NCBI GenBank assembly: GCA_016936095.1
Contig: JAFGPR010000094.1
Location: 1 to 54,194, forward strand
DNA length: 54,194 bases
Origin: Ignavibacteriales bacterium
GTDB lineage: Bacteria; Bacteroidota; Ignavibacteria; Ignavibacteriales; Melioribacteraceae
Reading direction: 5' to 3'
Position numbers and translations under genes: made by a program. The notes beneath the pieces are model-generated. The model was not told the DNA's origin. It made no database searches and worked only from the letters and a program-made list of their open reading frames with translations. Positions 1 to 9,366 of this stretch are shown in pieces (position 1 is the stretch's first letter; every line of letters starts with the position of its first letter).

Positions 1-53
1 AAATTTTATAAAATAATTAAAGTATCAAATTTTCGAGTTTTTCAAAGACTGCT

Positions 54-173
54 ATAGTTAAAGTCTCCTGATTATCCTTGACTATAAATATCCATAGTCA
101 AGGGAAATCCATTTAACTTGACTATAAATTATTATAGTTAAAGATAAGTCAATTCCCTTGACTATAAATTTGT
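54..173. repeat. 40-bp-period tandem array of CTTGACTATAAAT-N4-ATAGT(T/C)AA(A/G)G dyads
   Basis: ATAGT at 54, 94, 134 and CTTGACTATAAAT at 77, 117, 157 (exactly 40 bp apart); 76-85 CCTTGACTAT and 94-103 ATAGTCAAGG form a perfect 10-bp inverted repeat with an 8-nt spacer. Confidence 0.8.
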
Positions 174-278
174 TATTAAACTTATAAATATTTTCACTGA
201 TTAGTAAAAGCGTCAATTTCGGAACATTATTCTGAGATAACGAGGCAGAAAAGAAATCGGAAATTTGTTTTTGATGGT

Positions 279-308
279 TACCTAAAACCTTTTGATAGGT
301 AGTTTTTA
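279..308 (+). terminator. weak terminator-like hairpin before the helicase gene
   Basis: TACCTA-11 nt-TAGGTA followed by GTTTTTATG. Confidence 0.25.
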
Positions 309-408
309 TGTCAATTCAAAATTATTTTTAATTAAATTTGAATATAAAATGAGTATTTTTTTATAAATTAAAGAAAAAAAAATTTAATAACTTAAATAAT
401 AAAAAAAT

Positions 409-3400
409 ATGCTAATTGATAACAAAACCCAAAGAGAAAACTTTCCAAAAACTTTAATTGAATTTTTTCAAAAATATCTGGCAACGGGATCACTTGAAAC
501 AGTAACTGGTTATTTTTCAGTTCCCATGCTGGCTTACGCATTTGAGAATTTCAATGCTATTGAAAATTACAAACTAGTTCTTGGCAATCTTGTCAAAACT
601 GAAAAAGATAATGATAAAATTGTAAATTTATTACTTCAAGAAGAAGGATTATTTTCAACACTTAACCTCAGTGAGCAAGCAAAAAAAGCAGTAGACTTTT
701 TAAGACAAGAAATTGTCCAAGTAAAAACAGTGCGACCAAATTTTTGCCATGCTAAATCATATGTTTTTACAAGTAAGGATAATGATGCTCAAAAAAGTTT
801 CTTCATTATGGGAAGTTCAAATTTTACAGAATCAGGATTAGGTTTATATCCATCAAGTAATGTGGAGTTGAATTATGCCGATTTCGGAGGAAGCTCAGAT
901 TATAAGGAGATAAAAAACTGGTTTAATAACTTATGGAAATCTGAAGAAGCAAAAACTGAAATAGAAGTTGAAAGTAAAAAAATATCATATAAGGATTATC
1001 TCATCGAATTAATCAGCAAGTTGTTTAAGGAGTATTCACCTCAACAACTTTATTATAAGGTTTTATACGAATTATTTCGTGAAGAACTAATTGATTTTGA
1101 CCCACAGAGTTTGTTAAGTAAACAGATCGAACATTTACGCGATACAACTATCTACAATGTTTTATATCCATTCCAACAGAAGGGAGTACTCAGCTTAATA
1201 CAAAAACTACAAAATTATAATGGAGCAATCTTAGCAGATGCTGTTGGTCTTGGTAAAACATGGCAGGCGCTTGCTGTAATGAAATATTTTGAAATTCAGG
1301 GCTATAGAACTTTTCTATTTTGCCCTAAAAAACTTGAACACAACTGGCGCAGGTATTTAGAGGGACACGACTCAAAATTTGAATCGGATAAATTAAGATA
1401 CACAATAAGATATCATACTGATTTACAAGACGAAAGAATTAATGGTTATGATGACGGATTTACATTAGATAATCACTTTAAAAACAATCCTAAAATTTTA
1501 ATTATTATTGATGAAAGCCATAATCTTAGAAATGATAAATCAATTCGATATAAATTTTTAGTGGATAATATTTTATCAACAAATAAAGATGTGAAAGTAT
1601 TAATGCTTTCTGCGACACCGATAAATACTAAACTACTTGATATTAGAAATCAATTTAAGTTAATGGTAAAGGGCGATGATAAAGGTTTTGAAAATTCAGA
1701 ATTTGAAATTTCAAGTCTTCAATCATTATTCGCAAACGCACAAAAAGATTTCAACGAATGGCAGGAATTGGGAGACAGAAGGATAAGTGTATTTATTAAT
1801 AAATTACCACAACATTTCTTTTCACTTGCCGATGCAGTAATCGTTGCCCGAACAAGAGAACTTATTAAGAAAACAACAGAAAATGATGTCTTTGAATTTC
1901 CTAAAAAGGAAAAACCAACAAATGTATTTGTAAGCCCCAAAAGTATTGGCTCACTAAAATCATTTGAAGAAATTTTAGATGCACTAAGCATAAATCTAAC
2001 AGCATATAAACCTGCACAATATACTTCTGAAGAAAAAGTCAAATCTGTACTTGAAGATGAAAAACAAAGACAGAAATTTTTGGTTAAGATGATGTATATT
2101 TTGATGATAAAACGGCTTGAATCCTCATGGCATTCTTTTAAAATAACTGTTAATAATATTCTTGAACATCATAAAAATGCATTAGATAAGGTAAATGAAT
2201 ATTTGAAAACAAAAAAAGAAGAAAAGATAGAGTTAGAATTTAACGAGTCAGATACTGAAGATTTAACAGAAATTGCAAATGACCTTGAACAGCAAAATGG
2301 GATAACTTACGAAGATATAACTTTGGGTAAAAAGAACCCAATACCAATTTCGAGCATTACACAAATTAACTTATTCAAAAAACATCTTGAAGAAGATATT
2401 GAAAAATTTAATTCCTTAATGAATGACCTTAACGAATTATTTAAAAAGACTGAAGATGAAAAAAGAATTCCCAATAATTACAAAAGCGTTGATAATAAAC
2501 TAGAAAAATTGATTGAGTTAATTTTAGATAAAAGAAAAGAGAGAGAAAATAAAAAGGTTCTGATTTTTACTGTTTATACTGATACGGCAAAATATCTTTT
2601 TGAACAATTGAAAGCGAGGGGTTTTACAAGAATTGCTTATGTATCGGGTAGCGAAGGGAAATCAGATGATGGATATAGCAGCAAGAATTTTGAACCAATC
2701 CTCGAAAGATTTGCACCATATACTAAATTGTTCAACGAAAAGGATTGGTCTAAATATTACAGAACGGATGGAATATTAAAAATTGAAAATTTTGATGATT
2801 GGAAAAATTACATAATTACAAAAGATATAAAACTTAAAGAACAAATTGAAAATCCAATTGACATTTTGATTTCTACCGATTGCCTTAGCGAAGGACAAAA
2901 CTTACAAGATTGTGATTGCGTTATCAACTATGACATTCATTGGAATCCGGTGCGTTTAATACAAAGAATGGGTAGAATTGACCGGCTTGCTTCTCCAAAT
3001 AAAAGTATTATGGGAATGAATTTTTGGCCTGCTGATAGTTATGAACAATTTTTGACTTTACGAAAACGAGTCGAAGAAAGAATGGCTCTGCTTTCCATTG
3101 TTGGTGCTGAGATTGACCCGAATATTTCTCCTGATATGGAAGAAATAACAAAAGGTAATCCTTTAATTTCTCATCAAGAAGAAAAGATGCTTGAGCAACT
3201 GCAAATAAGTTGGGATGATATTGAAGATAATTCTGAAACTCTGGGATTTGATAAATTCTCTCTCGAAACATTTCGACAGGAACTTTACGAATTATACCAG
3301 CAAAAGAGAAAAGAACTTGAAGCAATTCCAAATGGTGTATATACGGGTTTTAAACAAAAATTAGATGTTATTTCAGAATCAAAAGAAAATGCTCTCGTTG

Positions 3401-3783
3401 CACTTATAGGATATCCCAAAAGAAATATTGATGAGAACGAATATAAATATGAGAAACTCCACTTGATTTATGCGGATGGAATTTTACCACCAAAATTTAT
3501 TAACGATGTAGAACTTTTAAACATATTAAGACAGCATAAATCTGACAAAAGGCTTGTTCCAAATAAGATAGACAAAATGGATAAGAAAGAAATTAAAAAT
3601 ATGCAATCGCTAATAAAAGATTGGTTGAATTGGAAAACAGGGAAAACAACTGTTGAATCTATTTCAGATTTATTTGAGAAAGGAGTAACAGAGCAGACGA
3701 AACCGAAAGTAAAAAAAATAGAAGATATTTATAAAGAAGAAAATTTTGATTTAATAACCTGGTTTGTGATTTCTAAAGATTAA
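409..3783 (+). CDS. PLD-nuclease (single HKD motif) fused to SNF2/superfamily 2 helicase; restriction/defence type
   Basis: N-term FCHAKSYVF...MGSSNFTESGLG (HxK...SN); ADAVGLGKTWQ Walker A; IIIDESHNLRN (DESH); LMLSATPIN; STDCLSEGQNLQDCDCVINYDIHWNPVRLIQRMGRIDR helicase C-terminal motifs. Confidence 0.9.
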   Translation: MLIDNKTQRENFPKTLIEFFQKYLATGSLETVTGYFSVPMLAYAFENFNAIENYKLVLGNLVKTEKDNDKIVNLLLQEEGLFSTLNLSEQAKKAVDFLRQEIVQVKTVRPNFCHAKSYVFTSKDNDAQKSFFIMGSSNFTESGLGLYPSSNVELNYADFGGSSDYKEIKNWFNNLWKSEEAKTEIEVESKKISYKDYLIELISKLFKEYSPQQLYYKVLYELFREELIDFDPQSLLSKQIEHLRDTTIYNVLYPFQQKGVLSLIQKLQNYNGAILADAVGLGKTWQALAVMKYFEIQGYRTFLFCPKKLEHNWRRYLEGHDSKFESDKLRYTIRYHTDLQDERINGYDDGFTLDNHFKNNPKILIIIDESHNLRNDKSIRYKFLVDNILSTNKDVKVLMLSATPINTKLLDIRNQFKLMVKGDDKGFENSEFEISSLQSLFANAQKDFNEWQELGDRRISVFINKLPQHFFSLADAVIVARTRELIKKTTENDVFEFPKKEKPTNVFVSPKSIGSLKSFEEILDALSINLTAYKPAQYTSEEKVKSVLEDEKQRQKFLVKMMYILMIKRLESSWHSFKITVNNILEHHKNALDKVNEYLKTKKEEKIELEFNESDTEDLTEIANDLEQQNGITYEDITLGKKNPIPISSITQINLFKKHLEEDIEKFNSLMNDLNELFKKTEDEKRIPNNYKSVDNKLEKLIELILDKRKERENKKVLIFTVYTDTAKYLFEQLKARGFTRIAYVSGSEGKSDDGYSSKNFEPILERFAPYTKLFNEKDWSKYYRTDGILKIENFDDWKNYIITKDIKLKEQIENPIDILISTDCLSEGQNLQDCDCVINYDIHWNPVRLIQRMGRIDRLASPNKSIMGMNFWPADSYEQFLTLRKRVEERMALLSIVGAEIDPNISPDMEEITKGNPLISHQEEKMLEQLQISWDDIEDNSETLGFDKFSLETFRQELYELYQQKRKELEAIPNGVYTGFKQKLDVISESKENALVALIGYPKRNIDENEYKYEKLHLIYADGILPPKFINDVELLNILRQHKSDKRLVPNKIDKMDKKEIKNMQSLIKDWLNWKTGKTTVESISDLFEKGVTEQTKPKVKKIEDIYKEENFDLITWFVISKD

Positions 3784-3811
3784 AAAATTAAAATAAAACA
3801 TGAACGCATAA

Positions 3812-4186
3812 ATGTTAGACATAAATGATTTAACATCAGGAATATTAAAATGTGCATACAAAGTTCACTCTGAACTTGGACCTGGACTTTTAGAAAGTGC
3901 TTATGAAGAGTGTTTATTTTATGAACTTGAACAGGCAGGATTTCGTGTTGAGAAGCAGAAGACATTACCTTTGGTTTACCACGATGTTAAATTAGATGCA
4001 GGATATAGAATTGATTTATTAGTTGAAAATAAAGTTGTGTTTGAAATTAAAGCTGTTGCATGTTTCAATGATGTTCATCTTGCACAAGTTTTGACTTATC
4101 TTAAACTATCTAAATGCAAAATCGGTTTACTCATAAATTTTAATGTTAAATCACTTAAAAACGGAATTAAAAGAGTAATTTATTAA
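3812..4186 (+). CDS. GxxExxY family protein
   Basis: GPGLLESAYEECLFYEL (GxxExxY) and DLLVENKVVFEIKAV nuclease-like core. Confidence 0.9.
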   Translation: MLDINDLTSGILKCAYKVHSELGPGLLESAYEECLFYELEQAGFRVEKQKTLPLVYHDVKLDAGYRIDLLVENKVVFEIKAVACFNDVHLAQVLTYLKLSKCKIGLLINFNVKSLKNGIKRVIY

Positions 4187-4189
4187 TTA

Positions 4190-4283
4190 CTCTGTGTGAC
4201 TCAGTGAAAACCTCTGTGCGACTTTGTGGTAAAAAATACTTAACCACAGAGTATCGCAGAGTAAGGCACAGAGTTTCACAGAG
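4190..4283. repeat. imperfect 41-bp-arm dyad of phased CTCTGTG motifs
   Basis: Left arm CTCTGTGTGACTCAGTGAAAACCTCTGTGCGACTTTGTGGT (4190-4230), 12-nt A-rich loop, right arm ACCACAGAGTATCGCAGAGTAAGGCACAGAGTTTCACAGAG (4243-4283). Confidence 0.85.
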
Positions 4284-4328
4284 AGAAAAAAAACTATAAA
4301 GGATTTTTATTATAAATCAAGAAGGAAT

Positions 4329-7300
4329 ATGAACCTACAAATTTTTAACAAAGAGAATCTTTTTAATTCATCTAATAATTTGTTCGAGCAGCTCGGAATT
4401 AAACTTAACTCCAGTACAAGCGAAAATATTCCAATCAAAGATGTCCTTAAAAATCATTACAAGGAAAACAATACTTTTAATTCCATCGGCAATACTTATT
4501 TTATTGGAATTATTGATGATTCAATATTTAAAGAAACTGGTATGTTCGATGAAAATTATTCTTTCAGCGATGCACTTGAGCAATCAGAAATAAATTATAA
4601 TGGTTTAATGCTTTTTGCAATTGAATTAAATAAAATTCCGACAAGAACTGAAATTTCCGATATTACACGAGCATTCAACCGAGTCAGCAAAAAAATGCCC
4701 GTTGCTGTTCTATTAAAATATTTTATTGATAATGAAGCGGTTATCTCTTTTGCTATAAGCGAAAGAATGTCCTACCACCAATCTTGGCGTGCTGGGGATA
4801 AGGTTGGTAAAATTACAATGTTAAAAGATATTAAAATAAATAAAACACATTCGGCTCATTTAAAAATACTTAGTGGTTTATCTATTTTAAATCAAAGACC
4901 TCCTATTCGTTCTTATAATGACCTACATAAATTTTGGCAACACGCTTTTTCAATTCAAGCATTAAATGAGAAATTTTATACTGATTTACAGGAATGGTTC
5001 TATTTTGCAGCACAAAATATTGAGCTTCCATTTAAACCTGATTATATTAATGAGAAAGAAAATATAAAAAATTTTCTTGTTCGTTTACTTGCGAGAATAA
5101 TGTTTTGTTGGTTCGTAAAGGAAAAAGGATTAATCAAATCTGAATTATTAGAAATAATAGATTGGAACGGCAGAAAGTATCTTTTAACAAATGATATTGA
5201 TGATAAAAATTTTCTATTTAGTAACTCATATTATAGAGGAATTCTACAAAATATTTTTTTTAATGCGCTTAATAAAAAAGATAAAAAATCAATTAAAGAT
5301 TTCAAATGGCTAAAATATTTAAATTCTAATTTTAATATTGAATGGTTGCTAAAAATACCGTATTTAAATGGTGGCATTTTTGATAAATTGGAAGAAGATA
5401 ACACAAAAGAAAGTATTGAAGATTCTGTAATAAAAATACCAAACTACTTATTCTATGGCATCGAGAAAGAAGAAGAGATAGTTACAGGGCGAAGAAGAAA
5501 TATAAAAAATATAAAGCATAAAGGATTAAATTGTATTTTAAATGATTATAAATTTACACTTGACGAAAACACACCTTTTGAAGAAGATATTGCACTAGAT
5601 CCGGAAATGCTCGGATTAGTTTTTGAAAATTTACTTGCCGAATTAGATCCTAATCTGGAAGAGAACACAAAAAGAAGTATTAGAAAACTAACCGGAAGTT
5701 ATTATACTCCTAGAAAGATCATTTACGAAATGGTAAATGATAGTTTATTTCTTTATCTCAATAAATTTATTCAAGAAAAATATAAAGATTTACCAAACAA
5801 TAAACAAAAAATTAATGATTTAATTTATTTTAACAAATTTGAAGATGATGATTCTACTTTCTCGGAAGCAGTAGTTGACTCATTAGATAAATTTAAAATT
5901 CTTGATCCAGCCTGCGGTTCGGGTGCTTTTCCAATGGGTATGTTGAATCGGATAGTAGAGATATTAAAAACAGTTGATTGTAAAAATGAAAGATGGATAA
6001 ATATAAAACTCAGGAATGTTGATTCAGCACAACAAAATGAATTTAAAAAAGTTTTAACAATTCATCTCGATGATTATAGTCGTAAGTTAGGTATTATTAG
6101 AGATAGTATTTATGCTATTGATATTCAACCAATGGCAGTTCAAATTACCAAACTGCGATTTTTTATTTCTTTACTTATAGACCAAAAAACAGAAAATATT
6201 ATTACTCCAATGCCGAACATTGAAACAAAAATAATATGTGCCGATAGTTTGAAAAACATACATTCCGACTTCTTTAATGAAGAAGCAATAAAAAAACTTA
6301 CGGAAGCAAGAAATATTTATTATCGACCTGATTTAACACAAGAAGAAAGGAATAGAATTACAGATGAAATAGTTATTATTCTAAATGATGCTTTCCCTGA
6401 TTTTCATAAAGATGTAACAGGTAAAAATCAACCGGTTAGGAATAAAGAACTTTTAAAAAAATGGTTTAAAGAAGCAGCCATCTCTGCTCCATTTTTTAAC
6501 TTAGAATTTTTCTATCCCGAATTAAAAGAACAAGGTGGTTTTGATTGTATTATTGGGAATCCACCTTATGGAGGGAATAAAGTTACTGATGATGTACGAA
6601 ATTCATTAGATATTGAGAGTAAGGATCCATACGGTGCGTTTATTGCTCGATTTCTTAATAATTATGATAAACCAACACCATTAAAACACGGTGGTGTACT
6701 GGCTTTTATAGTTAGTGATACTTTTATGACTATTAAAAGTCACTTAAAACTTCGAAAACATTTAATGCAAAATTATATCCATAAAATGGTTCGTGTCCAT
6801 CCGGATACTTTCAGAGCAACCGTAAATACTGTAATTATGGTTGCTGAACGTAATACAAAAAGAGAGTTTAATGAAGAACATATATGCTTAATGGCTGATC
6901 TAACTAATATAAGCATTCACGAAAATTATGAGAGATTTATACAAATACTAAACCTTACCAAAGTTGATGAATTTGACACGGATAAAAAGAATATTAGTAA
7001 TGAACAATTCGCAATATATAATTTTCCACAGTCACTTATTAAAACTAATAGTAATTTACCTTTCTTTGTTGCAAGTCCTAAACTATTTTCGCTTATGAAT
7101 GATTCCGGACCTGATTTAAAAAAGGAATGGAGAGAGATATCTGGTGTTAAAATATTGAATAGAAATTTGAAAATCAATAATAAAATTTTAGGAATCGTGA
7201 AATTAGGTGATGTTGAAAAAATCGCAAAAGGCATGGATAGTTGTATAAAGTATGTTTTTAGATCCGATAATAATGTACCAATCATTAGAACACACTATAA

Positions 7301-8027
7301 AATTGTTGATAAACAAAAAATTAGAAGCAAACACGAAATAACAATACTTACAGAAAAGGAGAAATTAAATGGTGTATCTGAGAAAGATTTTATTATACCA
7401 TTTAATAAAGGAGCTAGTTCAGATAGTTCTGATGGATGGTTACCAAATTATTATGTTCCAATAGAATATTATATTGATTGGTCTACAAAAGCTGTAGATG
7501 AGCACTACCACCGAAATAAAAATTTATATTTTTTGGACGGCTTGACTTTCTCATTTCGCGGAGAATATTCACCTACGTTTAGATTAAAAAACATAGGCCC
7601 ATTTGATGCGAATAGTTCATTCATTGGAACAAGAAATTTTGATCCTATTATATTACTTGGTGTATTGTGTTCAAAATTTATTAGGTACATTTTTAATGTC
7701 TACATACAACATACGATTGCTTCTGATATTGATAAAATTAAAGAAATTCCAATAAAATTAACACTTAGTAATAATAATATTTTAAATAAAATGATATTAG
7801 ATATAATTGATAAACAAAAAAGTACTTCAAGATATGACTATTCTAGTTATGAACAGATTGAAGTTGATAAAATAATTTACGATGAATACGGTCTCAATAT
7901 GGAAGATGTTCAAGAAGTAGAAAATTGGTATGCACGCAGATATCCAAAACTTGTTTCAGCCCAGAAGTCAAATCTACGGGCACTTGGTAAAAGCGATGAT
8001 TATTTAGTTTTATATGGTTTAAGGTAA
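4329..8027 (+). CDS. Eco57I/PglX-like N6-adenine DNA methyltransferase (with probable target-recognition region)
   Basis: ILDPACGSGAFPMGML motif I, IDIQPMAVQITKLRFFISLL, FDCIIGNPPYGG motif IV; 1232 aa. Confidence 0.9.
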   Translation: MNLQIFNKENLFNSSNNLFEQLGIKLNSSTSENIPIKDVLKNHYKENNTFNSIGNTYFIGIIDDSIFKETGMFDENYSFSDALEQSEINYNGLMLFAIELNKIPTRTEISDITRAFNRVSKKMPVAVLLKYFIDNEAVISFAISERMSYHQSWRAGDKVGKITMLKDIKINKTHSAHLKILSGLSILNQRPPIRSYNDLHKFWQHAFSIQALNEKFYTDLQEWFYFAAQNIELPFKPDYINEKENIKNFLVRLLARIMFCWFVKEKGLIKSELLEIIDWNGRKYLLTNDIDDKNFLFSNSYYRGILQNIFFNALNKKDKKSIKDFKWLKYLNSNFNIEWLLKIPYLNGGIFDKLEEDNTKESIEDSVIKIPNYLFYGIEKEEEIVTGRRRNIKNIKHKGLNCILNDYKFTLDENTPFEEDIALDPEMLGLVFENLLAELDPNLEENTKRSIRKLTGSYYTPRKIIYEMVNDSLFLYLNKFIQEKYKDLPNNKQKINDLIYFNKFEDDDSTFSEAVVDSLDKFKILDPACGSGAFPMGMLNRIVEILKTVDCKNERWINIKLRNVDSAQQNEFKKVLTIHLDDYSRKLGIIRDSIYAIDIQPMAVQITKLRFFISLLIDQKTENIITPMPNIETKIICADSLKNIHSDFFNEEAIKKLTEARNIYYRPDLTQEERNRITDEIVIILNDAFPDFHKDVTGKNQPVRNKELLKKWFKEAAISAPFFNLEFFYPELKEQGGFDCIIGNPPYGGNKVTDDVRNSLDIESKDPYGAFIARFLNNYDKPTPLKHGGVLAFIVSDTFMTIKSHLKLRKHLMQNYIHKMVRVHPDTFRATVNTVIMVAERNTKREFNEEHICLMADLTNISIHENYERFIQILNLTKVDEFDTDKKNISNEQFAIYNFPQSLIKTNSNLPFFVASPKLFSLMNDSGPDLKKEWREISGVKILNRNLKINNKILGIVKLGDVEKIAKGMDSCIKYVFRSDNNVPIIRTHYKIVDKQKIRSKHEITILTEKEKLNGVSEKDFIIPFNKGASSDSSDGWLPNYYVPIEYYIDWSTKAVDEHYHRNKNLYFLDGLTFSFRGEYSPTFRLKNIGPFDANSSFIGTRNFDPIILLGVLCSKFIRYIFNVYIQHTIASDIDKIKEIPIKLTLSNNNILNKMILDIIDKQKSTSRYDYSSYEQIEVDKIIYDEYGLNMEDVQEVENWYARRYPKLVSAQKSNLRALGKSDDYLVLYGLR

Positions 8028-8032
8028 AATTT

Positions 8033-8446
8033 ATGAAATATTGGGTTGTAAAATTTGCACCTTTCCGTTATTCTTGGTCGGATATATTGCTCAATGGAAA
8101 ATTTGAAATTTATTCTGTAAGAAATATTCAAGCTTGTAATAATCTAAAGCAAATGAAAGTAGATGATAAAGTACTTTTTTATCATAGTCAAATTGAAAAA
8201 CAAATCATGGGTATTATGAAAGTAATAGAAGAAGCTCATAAGGATAAAACTACTGCTAATAACAGATGGGTCTCTGTAACTTATGAACCTATTGAAAGTT
8301 TTAATAAACCTGTTTCATTAAATGAAATAAAAAACACAAATGAATTAGCGGACATTGGTTTAATAAGACAACCTCGACTTTCTGTTATGCCTATTAAAAA
8401 GGAATATTTTGATATTATTGTTAAGAAAGGTACAAAAATAATTTAA
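8033..8446 (+). CDS. EVE domain protein (PUA-like modified-base reader fold)
   Basis: MKYWVVKFAPFRYSWSDI...VRNIQACNNLKQMKVDDKVLFYHSQ...GIMKVIEEA...LIRQPRLSVMPI; starts 5 nt after methylase stop. Confidence 0.88.
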   Translation: MKYWVVKFAPFRYSWSDILLNGKFEIYSVRNIQACNNLKQMKVDDKVLFYHSQIEKQIMGIMKVIEEAHKDKTTANNRWVSVTYEPIESFNKPVSLNEIKNTNELADIGLIRQPRLSVMPIKKEYFDIIVKKGTKII

Positions 8447-8473
8447 TCAATTGAATAATATTAGGGATATCAA

Positions 8474-9331
8474 ATGATTTTTTTAAATATTTGGCAGGAT
8501 TTTTTTGGTGTATCAAATGATACCGTATTCACCGTATTTACAACTTTATCTATATTTTTTCTTGGTTTGATAATTAAATGGTGTTATTCTAAATACAAGA
8601 AAACGAAAAAAAATAAAAATATTAAAAAATTTATTATTGCTCAATTAGAGGTATTATCAAAAACCTCAATATTACAAAGAGATAAGTTTATTGAATATAA
8701 AAATAAACTGAGAGAAGAAAGAATACAAAATATAGAATTAGTGAAAGTTGCAAATTTAAATACAAGATATATTCGTGATATTAAATTTGACCAAATTTTT
8801 GAAGTACTTGTACTATCATACAAAAACAAAAAAAGAAATAATCTCGAAAATTTTAACAAGTTAGTTAAACAACTTGATTTGCTTGATGGCATAATTAATT
8901 TATCTTATGATGCTTTTATCAATACACATAATCTTTTATCTAGTTATGAAAATAAATGGAATAAAAACATTGAAGAAATTGGTGACTTCCACGATAAGTT
9001 GCTTAATGATATGACTTATAAGAACATAGACCCAAGGACAGATCCATTTTTAAAAGAATTCTATTCAATATATCACGATTGGACAAAAATGGATCATAGA
9101 CTCGATATGTACATTGCTATAGATTCGATTATAAATCCTATTTTGGAAAAAGCACGTGCTACACAACCGAATACTTTTGCTACTTACATTTTAAGAAATC
9201 TCTTAAGTTGTATTGATGCTTTTTCTAATCATAAAAATTTAAGAGAAATTATTATTAAGGAATTTGATAATTTTTCAACACAATTAGAAACAATAGCAAA
9301 AGATTTTTCGGAAATTAAAAATAATATATAA
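8474..9331 (+). CDS. membrane-anchored, coiled-coil-rich protein of unknown function
   Basis: N-terminal TM helix VFTVFTTLSIFFLGLIIKWCY followed by a Lys-rich stretch and helical C-terminus; 28 nt downstream of EVE gene. Confidence 0.65.
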   Translation: MIFLNIWQDFFGVSNDTVFTVFTTLSIFFLGLIIKWCYSKYKKTKKNKNIKKFIIAQLEVLSKTSILQRDKFIEYKNKLREERIQNIELVKVANLNTRYIRDIKFDQIFEVLVLSYKNKKRNNLENFNKLVKQLDLLDGIINLSYDAFINTHNLLSSYENKWNKNIEEIGDFHDKLLNDMTYKNIDPRTDPFLKEFYSIYHDWTKMDHRLDMYIAIDSIINPILEKARATQPNTFATYILRNLLSCIDAFSNHKNLREIIIKEFDNFSTQLETIAKDFSEIKNNI

Positions 9332-9366
9332 TTTCAACGTTTTGTTATTACTTCACCACCATAAAA

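Noticed and set aside
54-173. Possible CRISPR array
   Set aside because: Units are dyads with only 13-14 nt between them, three copies, no cas genes in the window; better described as operator/iteron-like repeats
1719-3331. Antisense ORFs 1719-2042 and 3008-3331 (-)
   Set aside because: Lie entirely inside the helicase CDS, no recognisable domains; artefacts of AT-rich antisense frames
3780-3965. ORF 3780-3965 (-)
   Set aside because: Antisense to the GxxExxY gene, low complexity
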